Part shown: positions 35,029-43,996 of the stretch, piece by piece
How positions within the stretch are numbered: position 1 is the stretch's first letter
How the letters are laid out: every line of letters starts with the position of its first letter
Source: Microbacterium festucae
Lineage (GTDB): Bacteria > Actinomycetota > Actinomycetes > Actinomycetales > Microbacteriaceae
DNA length: 64,000 bases
Assembly (NCBI RefSeq): GCF_025421715.1
Contig: NZ_JAOEFC010000004.1
Location: forward strand, 124,001-188,000
Direction: 5' to 3'
Notes under the pieces: generated by a model
The model's input: only the letters and a program-made list of their open reading frames with translations
Told to the model about the DNA's origin: nothing
Database searches by the model: none
Position numbers and translations under genes: made by a program

Positions 35029-36216
35029 ATGCCCACCCCCACGCCCGCCGATAAGTTCACCTTCGGTCTCTGGACCATCGGCTACAACGGCACCGATCCG
35101 TTCGGCGGACCGACCCGCAAGCCTCTCGACGTCGTTCACGCGGTCGAGAAACTCGCCGAGCTCGGGGCCTACGGCCTCACCTTCCACGACGACGACCTCT
35201 TCGCGTTCGGCTCCACCGACGCCGAGCGCCAGACGCAGATCGACCGCCTGAAGGGCGCGCTCGAGGCGACCGGCCTGGTCGTGCCGATGGTCACCACCAA
35301 CCTCTTCTCGGCGCCGGTGTTCAAGGACGGCGGGTTCACCTCCAACGACCGCGACGTGCGCCGCTACGCCATCCGCAAGGCGATCCGCCAGCTCGACCTC
35401 GGTGCCGAGCTCGGCGCCGAGACCTTCGTCATGTGGGGCGGCCGCGAGGGCGCCGAGTACGACGCGGCCAAGGACGTGCGCCAGGCGCTGGAGCGCTACC
35501 GCGAGGCCGTCAACCTGCTGGGCGACTACGTGACCGACAAGGGCTACGGCATCCGCTTCGCGATCGAGCCCAAGCCCAACGAGCCCCGCGGCGACATCCT
35601 GCTGCCGACGGTCGGCCACGCGCTCGCGTTCATCGAGTCGCTCGAGCGTCCCGAGCTGGTGGGTCTGAACCCCGAGGTCGGCCACGAGCAGATGGCAGGA
35701 CTGAACTTCGCCGCCGGCATCGCCCAGGCGCTCTACCACGGCAAGCTCTTCCACATCGACCTCAACGGTCAGCGCGGCATCAAGTACGACCAGGACCTGG
35801 TATTCGGTCACGGCGACCTGCACAACGCGTTCGCGCTGGTCGACCTGCTCGAGAACGGCGGCCCCGGCGGCACCCCCGCCTACACCGGCCCGCGGCACTT
35901 CGACTACAAGCCCTCGCGCACCGAGGACGAGACGGGCGTGTGGGAGTCGGCATCGGCCAACATGCGCACCTACCTGCTGCTCAAGGAGCGCGCCGCGGCC
36001 TTCCGCGCCGACCCCGAGGTGCAGGAGGCGCTGGCCGCCGCGAAGGTCGCCGAGCTCGCCGTGCCGACCCTCGGCGAGGGCGAGTCGTACGACGACTTCA
36101 TCGCCGACCGCGCCTCGTACGAGGACTTCGACGCCGACGCCTACCTGGGCGGCAAGGGCTTCGGCTTCGTGCGCCTGCAGCAGCTGGCCACCGAGCACCT
36201 GCTCGGCGCCCGCTGA
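35029..36216 (+). CDS. xylA: Xylose isomerase
   Basis: Converts D-xylose to D-xylulose. The 395-residue protein has the length of the short actinobacterial class. It begins [20 protein letters not shown]; the metal and substrate residues appear in [50 protein letters not shown] and [27 protein letters not shown] precedes ATG 35029 by four bases; an earlier ATG overlaps the operator. It is controlled by the divergent ROK protein and followed, after a 67-bp palindrome, by xylB. Confidence 0.97.
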   Translation: MPTPTPADKFTFGLWTIGYNGTDPFGGPTRKPLDVVHAVEKLAELGAYGLTFHDDDLFAFGSTDAERQTQIDRLKGALEATGLVVPMVTTNLFSAPVFKDGGFTSNDRDVRRYAIRKAIRQLDLGAELGAETFVMWGGREGAEYDAAKDVRQALERYREAVNLLGDYVTDKGYGIRFAIEPKPNEPRGDILLPTVGHALAFIESLERPELVGLNPEVGHEQMAGLNFAAGIAQALYHGKLFHIDLNGQRGIKYDQDLVFGHGDLHNAFALVDLLENGGPGGTPAYTGPRHFDYKPSRTEDETGVWESASANMRTYLLLKERAAAFRADPEVQEALAAAKVAELAVPTLGEGESYDDFIADRASYEDFDADAYLGGKGFGFVRLQQLATEHLLGAR

Positions 36217-36250
36217 CCCGCTGACCCGCTGCGCCCCTCCTCCCTGTCCG

Positions 36251-36317
36251 CGAGAGAACAACCGGGCGCCGAGGGTACGGGTGACGCCCGTGCTCTCGGC
36301 GCCGCGGTGTTCTCTCG
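36251..36317. repeat. 67-bp palindromic repeat, family A copy 3
   Basis: Runs from CGAGAGAAC to GTTCTCTCG between xylA and xylB, which are co-directional. Here it could lower xylB expression relative to xylA by partial termination, or protect the xylA message 3' end. Confidence 0.9.
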
Positions 36318-36351
36318 CGGACGGTGGGGCCGTGAACGAGAGGATGCCGGC

Positions 36352-37635
36352 ATGGCGCTGGTGATGGGGGTCGACTCGTCGACCCAGTCGTGCAAGGTCG
36401 TGATCGTCGACACCGCGACCGGAGCGGTCGTGCGCGAGGGGCGCGCGTCCCACCCGGACGGCACCTCGGTCGACCCGGAGGCGTGGTGGCGCGCGCTACA
36501 GCAGGCCATCGCGGATGCCGGTGGCCTCGGCGACGTGGCGGCGTGGGCCATCGGGGGGCAGCAGCACGGCATGGTCGCCCTCGACGCCGACGGCCGCGTC
36601 GTCCGCGACGCGCTGCTGTGGAACGACACCCGATCGGCCGGTGCCGCCGCCGACCTGGTGGCCGAGTTCGGCGCCGACGAGCTCGCCCGGCGCACGGGCC
36701 TCGTGCCGGTGGCATCCTTCACCATCACCAAGCTGCGCTGGCTGCGCGATGCCGAGCCCGAGCACGCCGCCCGGGTGGCGGCGGTGGCCCTGCCGCACGA
36801 CTGGCTCACCTGGCGGCTGCGCGGCTTCGGGCCGCAGCACCCGGTGCTCGACGAGCTGGTCACCGACCGCTCCGACGCCTCCGGCACGGGCTACTGGAAC
36901 CCCGACACCGGCGCCTACGACCGCGAGCTGCTCGTGGCGGCGCTCGGTCACGACGCCCTGCTGCCGCGCGTGCTGGCGGCGGGCGAGGGCGTGACGGATG
37001 CGGACGGCCGGGCTGTCGGCGCCGGCGCCGGCGACAACGCGGGCGCCGCGCTCGGGGTGGGCGCGGGCCTGGGCGACGTGGTCGTCTCGATCGGCACGAG
37101 CGGCACGGTGTTCGCGGTGAGCGCCGAGCGCACGACGGATCCGACCGGGATCGTCGCGGGCTTCGCCTCGGCCGACGGGCACTTCCTGCCGCTGGTGTGC
37201 ACCCTCAACGCCTCGCGCGTGCTCGACGCGATCCGCGGCCTCCTGGGCGTCGACCACGCCGAGCTCAGCCGGCTCGCCTTGGCCGCCGAGCCCGGCGCCG
37301 GCGGCGTGCAGCTGGTGCCCTACTTCGAGGGCGAGCGCACCCCCAACCTGCCCGACGCGACGGCATCCCTCACCGGGCTGACGCTGGCCTCGACCACGCG
37401 CGAGAACCTCGCCCGCGCCGCCGTCGAGGGGATGCTGTCCGGCCTGGCCGCCGGCCTCGACGCGGTGCGCGCGCTCGGCGTGCCGCTGGAGCGGGCGCTG
37501 CTGATCGGCGGCGGCGCCCAATCGGAGGCGGTGCGCGCCGTCGCGCCGCAGGTGCTCGGCATCCCCGTCGAGGTGCCCGCCCCCGCCGAGTACGTCGCCC
37601 TCGGCGCCGCCCGCCAGGCCGCCGCGCTCGTCTGA
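36352..37635 (+). CDS. xylB: Xylulokinase
   Basis: Phosphorylates D-xylulose to xylulose 5-phosphate, feeding the pentose phosphate pathway. FGGY-kinase motifs are clear: [20 protein letters not shown] at the N-terminus, [11 protein letters not shown] near residue 65, [20 protein letters not shown] around 225 and [13 protein letters not shown] around 385. At 427 residues it is somewhat shorter than many XylB proteins (450-500), but no motif is missing. The ATG is 135 bp after xylA, beyond a palindromic repeat, so both are probably transcribed together with attenuation. Confidence 0.94.
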   Translation: MALVMGVDSSTQSCKVVIVDTATGAVVREGRASHPDGTSVDPEAWWRALQQAIADAGGLGDVAAWAIGGQQHGMVALDADGRVVRDALLWNDTRSAGAAADLVAEFGADELARRTGLVPVASFTITKLRWLRDAEPEHAARVAAVALPHDWLTWRLRGFGPQHPVLDELVTDRSDASGTGYWNPDTGAYDRELLVAALGHDALLPRVLAAGEGVTDADGRAVGAGAGDNAGAALGVGAGLGDVVVSIGTSGTVFAVSAERTTDPTGIVAGFASADGHFLPLVCTLNASRVLDAIRGLLGVDHAELSRLALAAEPGAGGVQLVPYFEGERTPNLPDATASLTGLTLASTTRENLARAAVEGMLSGLAAGLDAVRALGVPLERALLIGGGAQSEAVRAVAPQVLGIPVEVPAPAEYVALGAARQAAALV

Positions 37636-37683
37636 CCCGGCTCGCCCCGACGGACCCGGGCTCGCCCCGGCCCGACCCGGCCG

Positions 37684-37750
37684 CGAGAGAACACCTGCGC
37701 GCCGAGGGTGCGGGTGCCACCCGTTCTCTCGGCGCTGAGATGTTCTCTCG
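37684..37750. repeat. 67-bp palindromic repeat, family A copy 4
   Basis: Runs from CGAGAGAAC to GTTCTCTCG between the xylB stop and the converging alarmone synthetase gene. It differs from copies 1-3 in the outer spacer (ACCTGCGC instead of AACNGGGC), yet keeps the 67-bp length. Confidence 0.9.
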
Positions 37751-37774
37751 CGGGCGAGGGGCGACCTGTGGGGC

Positions 37775-38500
37775 TCAGACCGCGGACAGGCGGCCGGGGG
37801 CCGGGGGGAGCGGGGTGGCGCGGGAGCCGTGCAGCTCGTCGTGCAGACGCTCCATGCGGGCATCGAGCAGGGCGGCCGAGTCGGCGGCGTCTTTGAGCTC
37901 GGCGACGAGGCCGTCGGGCACGATGCCGGCGTACTTGTAGTAGATCTTGTGCTCGAGGCTCGCCCAGAAGTCCATGGCGATGGTGCGGAACTGCACCTCG
38001 ACGGTGACCGCGACCCGTCCGGTCGACAGGAACACCGGCACGGCGAGGATCGCGTGCAGGCTCTTGTAGCCGTTGCGCTTGGGCGTGGCGATGTAGTCCT
38101 TCACCTCGAGCACGGTGATGTCGTCCTGCGCGGCGAGCAGGTCGAACAGGCGGTACGCGTCTTTGACGAAGCTGCACGTCACCCGCACCCCGGCGATGTC
38201 GGTGATGTTCGCGCGCACCGACTCGAAGTCGCCGGCCACGCCCTTGCGCAGCACCTTGTCGACGAGGCTGTCGGCCGACTTCACGCGGCTCGAGACGTGC
38301 TCGATCGGGTTGTAGTCGTGGGTGAGCTGGAACTCGTCGCGCAGGATGCCGAGCTTGGTCTCGATCTCGCGCAGGCCGAACTGGTACTGCAGCACGAACT
38401 GCTGGAACTCGTCGCGCATCGATCGCAGCTGCTCGGGGGTGAAGGTCGCCAGCCCCTCGTCGGTGATGACGGACAGCATCGGCGCCGGGTGGGGGTCCAT
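37775..38500 (-). CDS. Small alarmone synthetase ((p)ppGpp synthetase, RelQ/RelP type)
   Basis: A 241-residue single-domain synthetase that would make (p)ppGpp from ATP and GTP/GDP. The RelA_SpoT domain shows EHVSSRVKSADSLVDKVLRK, the metal/GTP motif NITDIAGVRVTCSFVKD, DYIATPKRNGYKSLHAIL and VEVQFRTIAMDFWASLEH. There are no hydrolase, TGS or ACT domains, so it cannot be the long RelA/SpoT enzyme. The C-terminal tail is Pro/Ala-rich. It lies 42 bp after the flavin reductase gene on the same strand; a shared transcript is possible but no functional link is known. Confidence 0.92.
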   Translation of the reverse strand: MDPHPAPMLSVITDEGLATFTPEQLRSMRDEFQQFVLQYQFGLREIETKLGILRDEFQLTHDYNPIEHVSSRVKSADSLVDKVLRKGVAGDFESVRANITDIAGVRVTCSFVKDAYRLFDLLAAQDDITVLEVKDYIATPKRNGYKSLHAILAVPVFLSTGRVAVTVEVQFRTIAMDFWASLEHKIYYKYAGIVPDGLVAELKDAADSAALLDARMERLHDELHGSRATPLPPAPGRLSAV

Positions 38501-38542
38501 GCTCCGACGGTAGCGGGGGCGGCTACGCGGATGCTGGGAAGA

Positions 38543-39112
38543 TCACACGTCCAGTCGCGAGTGGTCGCCGAGGCGGTGCCAGGTGCGGTTGTGGTAGACC
38601 AGCGCGTCGCCGGCGGCGCCCGGTTCGACGTCGCGCGCGACGCTGGACTGCAGCGCGTGGGCGGCGATGACCGTCGATGTGCCGGCATCCATGCGGCCGA
38701 TCACGGCGCAGCGCGCCCAGGCGCGCACGTCGTTGTAGACCGGCTCGCCGGTGACCAGGCGCGACCAGCGGTGGGTCTCGGCGAAGCGGTCGATGCCGCT
38801 GGTGGCGCCGAGCTTGGCGATGTCGATGTCGTTCGCGTCGAGCAGGTGCACGACGACCGTCTCGGCGCGCTCGAGCACCGGGGCCGCCGACGACAGCGCC
38901 GAGATGGAGAAGATGAGCAGCGGCGGCTCGGCGCTGACACTCGAGACCGAGGTGGCGGTGAGGGCCACGGGGCCCTCGCCCGCGTCGGCGGTGATGACGG
39001 CGACGCCGCCGGGGTGTCCGCGGAACAGCGACTTGAACTCCTCCGCCGACAGCGACGACGCGAAGCGGTGCGCGCCGGCGGGGTGGGCTGCGGAGACGGG
39101 ATTCGTGGACAT
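38543..39112 (-). CDS. Flavin reductase-like FMN-binding protein
   Basis: A 189-residue protein of the flavin reductase-like split-barrel family that reduces FMN or FAD with NAD(P)H. Visible signatures are FRGHPGGVAVITADAGEGPV, LTATSVSSVSAEPPLLIFSI and, near the end, LVYHNRTWHRLG. ATG 39112 is chosen because the conserved part begins about 20 residues later; an upstream ATG at 39190 would put 26 unconserved residues in front and overlap repeats. The gene diverges from the sulfurtransferase at 39253. A role with a flavin-dependent monooxygenase, perhaps for organosulfur, is only a guess. Confidence 0.85.
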   Translation of the reverse strand: MSTNPVSAAHPAGAHRFASSLSAEEFKSLFRGHPGGVAVITADAGEGPVALTATSVSSVSAEPPLLIFSISALSSAAPVLERAETVVVHLLDANDIDIAKLGATSGIDRFAETHRWSRLVTGEPVYNDVRAWARCAVIGRMDAGTSTVIAAHALQSSVARDVEPGAAGDALVYHNRTWHRLGDHSRLDV

Positions 39113-39155
39113 GCATCGACGGTATGCCGCGATCGCACCCCGTGGCGCGGCGTGT

Positions 39156-39199
39156 GTGACTGCGTGACCGTTCGTGAAGGAATGTGACACGACCGTGAC
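39156..39199. promoter_or_regulatory. Helically phased GTGAC repeats in a divergent promoter
   Basis: GTGAC or GTGAA starts at 39156, 39164, 39174, 39184 and 39195, steps of 8, 10, 10 and 11 bp, so four copies face one side of the helix. They lie between the divergent flavin reductase and sulfurtransferase genes. Repeated GTCAC boxes of this kind are bound by MtrA-like response regulators in other Actinobacteria; that assignment is tentative. Confidence 0.5.
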
Positions 39200-39252
39200 A
39201 CCGTGTTGCGTCCCCCCGCGCGCTGTCCGCCGTCGCGGTTCAGCATGGCGAC

Positions 39253-40110
39253 ATGTCTCACGTCGTGCCTGTCGATGCGCTCGTGGCCGAGCTGACGGCC
39301 GGTGCCCGCGTGCGCCTGCTGGATGTGCGGTGGCGACTGGACCGGCCCGAGGGGCGCCCCGAGTACCTCGCCGGGCACCTTCCCGGCGCCGTCTACGTCG
39401 ACCTCGAGCGCGAGCTGGCCCGGCCCGGCCGGCCCGAGGAGGGACGGCATCCGCTGCCCGATCGCGACGACCTCACCCTCGCCGCGCGGCGCTGGGGACT
39501 CGAAGACGGCGACAGCGTCGTCGTGTACGACGACAACGACGGGGTGCCGGCCGCGCGCGCGTGGTGGCTGCTGCGCCGACACGGCGTGGACGTGCGCGTG
39601 CTCGACGGCGGCTTCCGCGACTGGGTGCGCGCGGGGCTGCGCCTCGAGCACAGCGACCGCGCCCCCCGCACCGGCCGCATCACCCTTCCGGATGCCGTCG
39701 TCGACGAGGCGGCCGCCATCGACGAGGCCGCCGTCGCGCCGCGCACCGGCGTGCTGGTCGATGTGCGCGCGCCGCAGCACTACCGCGGTCACGCGCCCGG
39801 ACTCGACCCGGTCTCGGGCCACATCCCCGGGGCGGTGAACATCCCGACCGTCAGCCACATCGGCGCCGACGGGCGGCTGCGCGAGCCCGCCGACATCCGG
39901 GCGAACCTCGAGGGCTTCGGCATCACGCCCGGCACCCCCGTCGTGCTGTACTGCAGCTCCGGCATCCCGTCGGCCCACTCGGCGCTCGCCTTCGCCACCG
40001 CCGGCATCGGCACGCGGATCTTCGTCGGCTCGTGGAGCCAGTGGGCGCGCAGCCCCGGCCGCCCGGTGGCGGTGGGCGCGGGCGCCGCCGAGGTGATCGG
40101 CGCGGTCTGA
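39253..40110 (+). CDS. Thiosulfate/3-mercaptopyruvate sulfurtransferase (two rhodanese domains)
   Basis: A 285-residue sulfurtransferase with tandem rhodanese domains. The inactive N-terminal domain shows RLLDVRWRLDRPEGRPEYLA and GHLPGAVYVDLE; the C-terminal domain has VLVDVRAPQHYRG, GHIPGAVNIP and the active loop CSSGIPS with catalytic C234. The loop resembles mercaptopyruvate more than thiosulfate enzymes, but the choice is uncertain. No signal peptide. It precedes the sulfhydrylase gene by 115 bp on the same strand and fits a small sulfur-metabolism group. Confidence 0.92.
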   Translation: MSHVVPVDALVAELTAGARVRLLDVRWRLDRPEGRPEYLAGHLPGAVYVDLERELARPGRPEEGRHPLPDRDDLTLAARRWGLEDGDSVVVYDDNDGVPAARAWWLLRRHGVDVRVLDGGFRDWVRAGLRLEHSDRAPRTGRITLPDAVVDEAAAIDEAAVAPRTGVLVDVRAPQHYRGHAPGLDPVSGHIPGAVNIPTVSHIGADGRLREPADIRANLEGFGITPGTPVVLYCSSGIPSAHSALAFATAGIGTRIFVGSWSQWARSPGRPVAVGAGAAEVIGAV

Positions 40111-40225
40111 CCCGGGGCCCGGCCGCCGCGGTCGACCGCCGCCTGCACGCCCCGCCACCCGGCCCCGCGCCGCAACATCCCGCAACAACGCGGCACGCGG
40201 GCGCCCGGCCCGATGGAATGTCTTC

Positions 40226-41659
40226 ATGACCTTCTCCGGCGAACCCGCAGCCGACCGCCCCCACGACGGCGCCCACGACCCGGCGCGCGGCCGCGCCGAC
40301 GGCTTCGCCTCGATCCAGGTGCAGCGCGGCTACATCCCCGGCACCCCGCAGAACGCGGTCGCGCCCCCGATCTACCAGACGACCGCGTACGAGTTCGCGT
40401 CGCTGCAGGACGCCGCCGACATCTTCGCGCTGCGCAAGGTCGGCAACCTCTACAGCCGCGCCGCGAACCCGACGCAGCTGATCTTCGAAGAGCGCGTCGC
40501 GGCGCTGGAAGGCGGCCGCGCGGCGGTGGCCGTGGCATCCGGGCAGGCCGCCGTGGCGGTGGCGCTGCTGGCGCTGGCCAAGAGCGGCGAGCACATCGTG
40601 GCGGCGCGGCAGCTCTACGGCGGCACCGTCGACCTGTTCCAGGAAACCTTCGCCGACTGGGGCATCGAGGTCACCTTCGTCGACCAGGACGACCTCGACG
40701 CGTGGCGGGATGCCGTGCGGCCGACCACCCGCGCCCTGTTCGCCGAATCGGTCACCAACCCCACCGCGCTGGTGCTGGACGTGCGCGCGGTCGCCGACGT
40801 CGCCCACGACGCCGGGGTGCCGCTCGTCATCGACAGCACCGTCGCCACGCCCTACCTGCAGCGGCCCGGCGCCTTCGGCGCCGACATCGTGGTGCACTCG
40901 GCCACCAAGTACCTCGGGGGCCACGGCACCTCGATGGGCGGCGTGATCGTCGACATCGGTTCGTTCGACTTCGGCGCCGAGCCGGCGCGCTGGCCGCAGC
41001 TGACCGAGCCCTACGCGCGCATCAAGGACGTCGTGCTGTGGGACAGCTTCGGGGCCTCGGGGCAGGCGCTGGCCGTGCTCATCAAGACCAAGTACGTGCA
41101 CGACCTCGGCCCGTCGCTGTCGCCCTTCAACGCCTTCCAGCTGCTGCAGGGGCTCGAGACGCTCGACCTGCGCATCGCCCGGCACACCTCCTCGGCGCTC
41201 GAGGTGGCGCAGTACCTCGCCGACCATCCGGGCGTCGCGGCCGTTCACCACCCGGGCGTCGCCGGCAACCCCGGTGCCGCCGCCGCGCGCACCTACCTGA
41301 CGCGCGGTGCGCCGGCGGTGTTCTCGTTCGACCTCGTCGCCACCGGCGACGCCGACGCCGACCGCGACCGCGTGCACCGGTTCGTCGACGGACTGCGCCT
41401 GGTGAAGCTCGTCGCCAACATCGGCGACGCCCGCTCGCTGGTGGCCCACCCGGCGTCGATGACCCACAGCCACCTCACCCCGCAGCAGTTCGCCGAGGCA
41501 GGGATCTCGCCCACGACCATCCGCCTCTCGATCGGTCTCGAAGACCCCGCCGACATCGTCGCCGACATCGCCCAGGCTCTGGGCGCGGTGGCCGTGCCGG
41601 CGGATGCCGTGGCCGCCGCACCCGCGTCGTCGCCGGCGCCCGTCGAGATCACCTCGTGA
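40226..41659 (+). CDS. metY: O-acetylhomoserine sulfhydrylase
   Basis: A PLP enzyme that makes homocysteine from O-acetylhomoserine and sulfide. At 477 residues it is longer than cystathionine enzymes, as MetY usually is. Motifs include SIQVQRGYIPGTPQNAVAPP, YSRAANPTQLIFEERVAALE, IDSTVATPYLQRPGAFGADI and the PLP lysine in HSATKYLGGHGTSMGG. The C-terminal 25 residues are Ala/Pro-rich and probably disordered. Direct sulfhydrylation here and the transsulfuration pair just downstream give both homocysteine and cysteine routes in one place. Confidence 0.93.
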   Translation: MTFSGEPAADRPHDGAHDPARGRADGFASIQVQRGYIPGTPQNAVAPPIYQTTAYEFASLQDAADIFALRKVGNLYSRAANPTQLIFEERVAALEGGRAAVAVASGQAAVAVALLALAKSGEHIVAARQLYGGTVDLFQETFADWGIEVTFVDQDDLDAWRDAVRPTTRALFAESVTNPTALVLDVRAVADVAHDAGVPLVIDSTVATPYLQRPGAFGADIVVHSATKYLGGHGTSMGGVIVDIGSFDFGAEPARWPQLTEPYARIKDVVLWDSFGASGQALAVLIKTKYVHDLGPSLSPFNAFQLLQGLETLDLRIARHTSSALEVAQYLADHPGVAAVHHPGVAGNPGAAAARTYLTRGAPAVFSFDLVATGDADADRDRVHRFVDGLRLVKLVANIGDARSLVAHPASMTHSHLTPQQFAEAGISPTTIRLSIGLEDPADIVADIAQALGAVAVPADAVAAAPASSPAPVEITS

Positions 41660-41688
41660 GGTCCCGGCCGTCGCCGGCCGGGCTGTGT

Positions 41689-41694
41689 TACCGT
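41689..41694 (+). promoter_or_regulatory. -10 box of a leaderless transcript
   Basis: TACCGT fits the TANNNT form, and six bases separate it from the G of the GTG at 41701. Transcription would therefore begin at the first base of the polycysteine peptide. Confidence 0.6.
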
Positions 41695-41700
41695 AACCGT

Positions 41701-41730
41701 GTGTTCCTGACCTGTCGCTGTTGTCGCTGA
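41701..41730 (+). CDS. Leaderless polycysteine leader peptide (cysteine-sensing attenuator)
   Basis: GTG TTC CTG ACC TGT CGC TGT TGT CGC TGA encodes nine residues, VFLTCRCCR, with three Cys in the last five. No ribosome site precedes it, but a -10 box stands six bases upstream, so it is probably translated from a leaderless mRNA. It is 76 bp before the cystathionine beta-synthase gene. Polycysteine leaderless reading frames of this type are known in mycobacteria to control cysteine genes: ribosomes stall when charged Cys-tRNA is scarce and free the downstream ribosome site. The match in position, codons and architecture is close. Confidence 0.75.
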   Translation: MFLTCRCCR

Positions 41731-41765
41731 GTGCTCCCGCACTCCTTCGACGACCCCGACAGACC

Positions 41766-41787
41766 GCCGTGCCTCTGCGTGCACGGC
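41766..41787 (+). promoter_or_regulatory. Hairpin before the cbs ribosome site
   Basis: GCCGTGC and GCACGGC form a perfect 7-bp stem with an 8-base loop, eight bases before the AGGA site of the next gene. It lies downstream of the polycysteine peptide and could be the element that changes when ribosomes stall there. Confidence 0.5.
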
Positions 41788-41806
41788 CACACCCACAGGA
41801 CCCTTC

Positions 41807-42784
41807 ATGCGCTACGCGTCTCACATCGCCGACCTCGTCGGCAACACCCCGCTCGTCCGCCTCGGCGCCGTCACCGACGGCATCCGGGCCACGGTGCTCG
41901 CCAAGGTCGAGTACTTCAATCCGGGCGGCTCGGCCAAAGACCGCATCGCCCGCAACATCATCGAGGCCGCCGAGCGTGACGGGCTGCTGAAACCCGGCGG
42001 CACGATCGTCGAGCCCACCAGCGGCAACACCGGCGTGGGCCTGGCGCTGCTGGCCCTGCAGCGCGGCTACCGGATGGTCTTCGTCGTGCCCGACAAGTTC
42101 GCCGGCGAGAAGATGGCCGTGCTGCGCGCCTACGGTGCCGAGGTCGTCGTCACCCCCACCAGCGTGCCGCCCGAGCACCCCGACTCGTACTACAGCGTCT
42201 CGGACCGCCTGGCCCGCGAGATCCCCGGGGCGTTCAAGCCCAACCAGTTCGCGAACCTCAACGGCCCGCGCGGGCACTACGAGACGACCGGCCCCGAGAT
42301 CTGGCGCGACACCGACGGCCGGGTCACCCACCTGGTCGCCGGCATCGGCACCGGCGGCACCATCAGCGGCACCGGGCGCTTCCTCAAAGAGGCCTCGGCC
42401 GGTGAGGTCGTCGTCGTGGGCGCCGACCCCGAGGGCTCCATCTACTCGGGCGGCCCGCTGCACGGCTACCTGGTGGAGGGCGTCGGCGAGGACTTCTACC
42501 CCGCGACCTTCGACCCCGCCGTCGTCGACCGCTACGAGCGCGTCGGCGACGCCGAGAGCTTCACGATGACCCGCCGGCTCGCCCGCGAGGAGGGGCTGTT
42601 CGTCGGCGGCTCCAGCGGCATGGCGGTCGTCGCGGCGCTGCGCACCGCCCGCGACCTCCCCGACGACGCCGTCGTCGTGGTGGTGCTGCCCGACCACGGC
42701 CGCGGCTACCTCTCCAAGCTGTACGACGACGAGTGGCTCCATGCCCGCGGCGTCGCCCTCGACACCACCTCGACCGGAGCCTGA
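41807..42784 (+). CDS. Cystathionine beta-synthase, catalytic domain only
   Basis: A PLP enzyme of the cysteine synthase/CBS fold, 325 residues, with no C-terminal CBS-domain pair. It opens with DLVGNTPLVRLG, the PLP lysine is K44 in NPGGSAKDRIA, and the loops TSGNTGVGLA and GIGTGGTISGTGRFLKE bind substrate and phosphate. The gene is one base from the gamma-lyase, so the pair is likely reverse transsulfuration (homocysteine to cystathionine to cysteine). A cysteine synthase cannot be excluded from the fold alone; the length and the segment with SVPPEHPDSYYSVSDRLA favour CBS. Its AGGA site follows the leader hairpin. Confidence 0.88.
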   Translation: MRYASHIADLVGNTPLVRLGAVTDGIRATVLAKVEYFNPGGSAKDRIARNIIEAAERDGLLKPGGTIVEPTSGNTGVGLALLALQRGYRMVFVVPDKFAGEKMAVLRAYGAEVVVTPTSVPPEHPDSYYSVSDRLAREIPGAFKPNQFANLNGPRGHYETTGPEIWRDTDGRVTHLVAGIGTGGTISGTGRFLKEASAGEVVVVGADPEGSIYSGGPLHGYLVEGVGEDFYPATFDPAVVDRYERVGDAESFTMTRRLAREEGLFVGGSSGMAVVAALRTARDLPDDAVVVVVLPDHGRGYLSKLYDDEWLHARGVALDTTSTGA

Positions 42785-42785
42785 C

Positions 42786-43937
42786 ATGACCGTTCCCGCC
42801 CACCGCTTCGCGAGCCTCGCCGTACACGCCGGTCAGGATGCCGACGCCGCCACCGGCGCCGTGATCCCCCCGGTCCACTTCTCCACGACATATGCCCAAG
42901 ACGGCATCGGTGGCCTCCGCGGCGGCTACGAGTACGGCCGCAGCGGCAACCCCACCCGCACCGCGCTGCAGACCCAGCTGGCCGCGATCGAAGGCGGCGC
43001 CCACGCGTTCTCGTTCGCGTCGGGCCTCGCCGCCGAAGACACCCTGCTGCGCGCCGTGCTGCAGCCGGGCGACGAGGTGCTGCTGGGCAACGACGTCTAC
43101 GGGGGCACCCACCGGCTGCTCTCGCGCGTGCTCGGCCCGTGGGGCGTGAAGCTGCGGGTCGTCGACATGAGCGACCCGGATGCCGTGCGTGCGGCGATCG
43201 CGGCCCGGCCGCCCCGCATCCTGTGGGTCGAGACCCCGTCGAACCCGCTGCTGCGCATCACCGACATCGCCGGTCTCGCCGAGCTCGGCCACGCCGCCGG
43301 CGCCCTGGTCGTCGTCGACAACACCTTCGCCACCCCCGCGCTGCAGCAGCCCCTCGCCCTGGGCGCCGACGTCGTCGTGCACTCGACCACGAAGTACCTC
43401 GGCGGCCACTCCGACGTGGTCGGCGGTGCGCTGGTGCTGCGCGACGACGCCCTCGCCGAGAAGGTCGGCTTCCTGCAGTTCGCCGTGGGGGCGGTGTCGG
43501 GCCCGCTCGACGCGTGGCTCACCACGCGCGGCATCAAGACCCTGGCGGTGCGGATGCAGCGGCACAGCGAGAACGCCGCCGCCGTCGCCGCATTCCTCGA
43601 AGGGCATGAACGCGTCGCCCGCGTCTACTACCCGGGGCTCGCCTCGCACGCGGGGCACGAGCTGGCCGCGCGGCAGATGTCGGGCTTCGGCGGCATCGTG
43701 ACCGTCGCGCTCGAGTCGGGCGCGGCGGCGCGCCGCTTCGCCGAAGCCACGCGGGTGTTCCAGCTGGCCGAGTCGCTGGGGGGCGTGGAGTCGCTCGTGA
43801 ACTATCCCGACGCCATGACCCACGCCTCGGTGCGCGGCACCGAAGCGGCCGTGCCCGTCGAGATCGTGCGCCTGTCGGTGGGCGTCGAAGACGCCGCCGA
43901 CCTGCTCGACGATGTGGAGCAGGCGCTGCGGGTGTGA
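42786..43937 (+). CDS. Cystathionine gamma-lyase/gamma-synthase
   Basis: A 383-residue PLP enzyme of the Cys/Met metabolism family. Motifs are FASLAVHAGQDADAATGAVI, YEYGRSGNPTRTALQTQLAA, VDNTFATPALQQPLALGADV and the PLP lysine K203 in HSTTKYLGGHSDVVGGA. Next to CBS with a single base between them, it most likely splits cystathionine into cysteine, ammonia and oxobutyrate. The gamma-synthase reaction is possible because the two activities are not separable by eye. Confidence 0.92.
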   Translation: MTVPAHRFASLAVHAGQDADAATGAVIPPVHFSTTYAQDGIGGLRGGYEYGRSGNPTRTALQTQLAAIEGGAHAFSFASGLAAEDTLLRAVLQPGDEVLLGNDVYGGTHRLLSRVLGPWGVKLRVVDMSDPDAVRAAIAARPPRILWVETPSNPLLRITDIAGLAELGHAAGALVVVDNTFATPALQQPLALGADVVVHSTTKYLGGHSDVVGGALVLRDDALAEKVGFLQFAVGAVSGPLDAWLTTRGIKTLAVRMQRHSENAAAVAAFLEGHERVARVYYPGLASHAGHELAARQMSGFGGIVTVALESGAAARRFAEATRVFQLAESLGGVESLVNYPDAMTHASVRGTEAAVPVEIVRLSVGVEDAADLLDDVEQALRV

Positions 43938-43960
43938 CCGACGCCCGTGGTTCCCGGGCA

Positions 43961-43989
43961 TTGAGCTAGAAGGGATCGCCGGGTACCTT
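43961..43989 (+). promoter_or_regulatory. Promoter of the padR operon, leaderless
   Basis: TTGAGC (43961-43966) and TACCTT (43984-43989) are 17 bases apart. Seven bases separate the -10 from the A of the padR ATG at 43997, so the transcript would begin at the start codon. No ribosome site is present. Confidence 0.65.
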
Positions 43990-43996
43990 GTGATGC

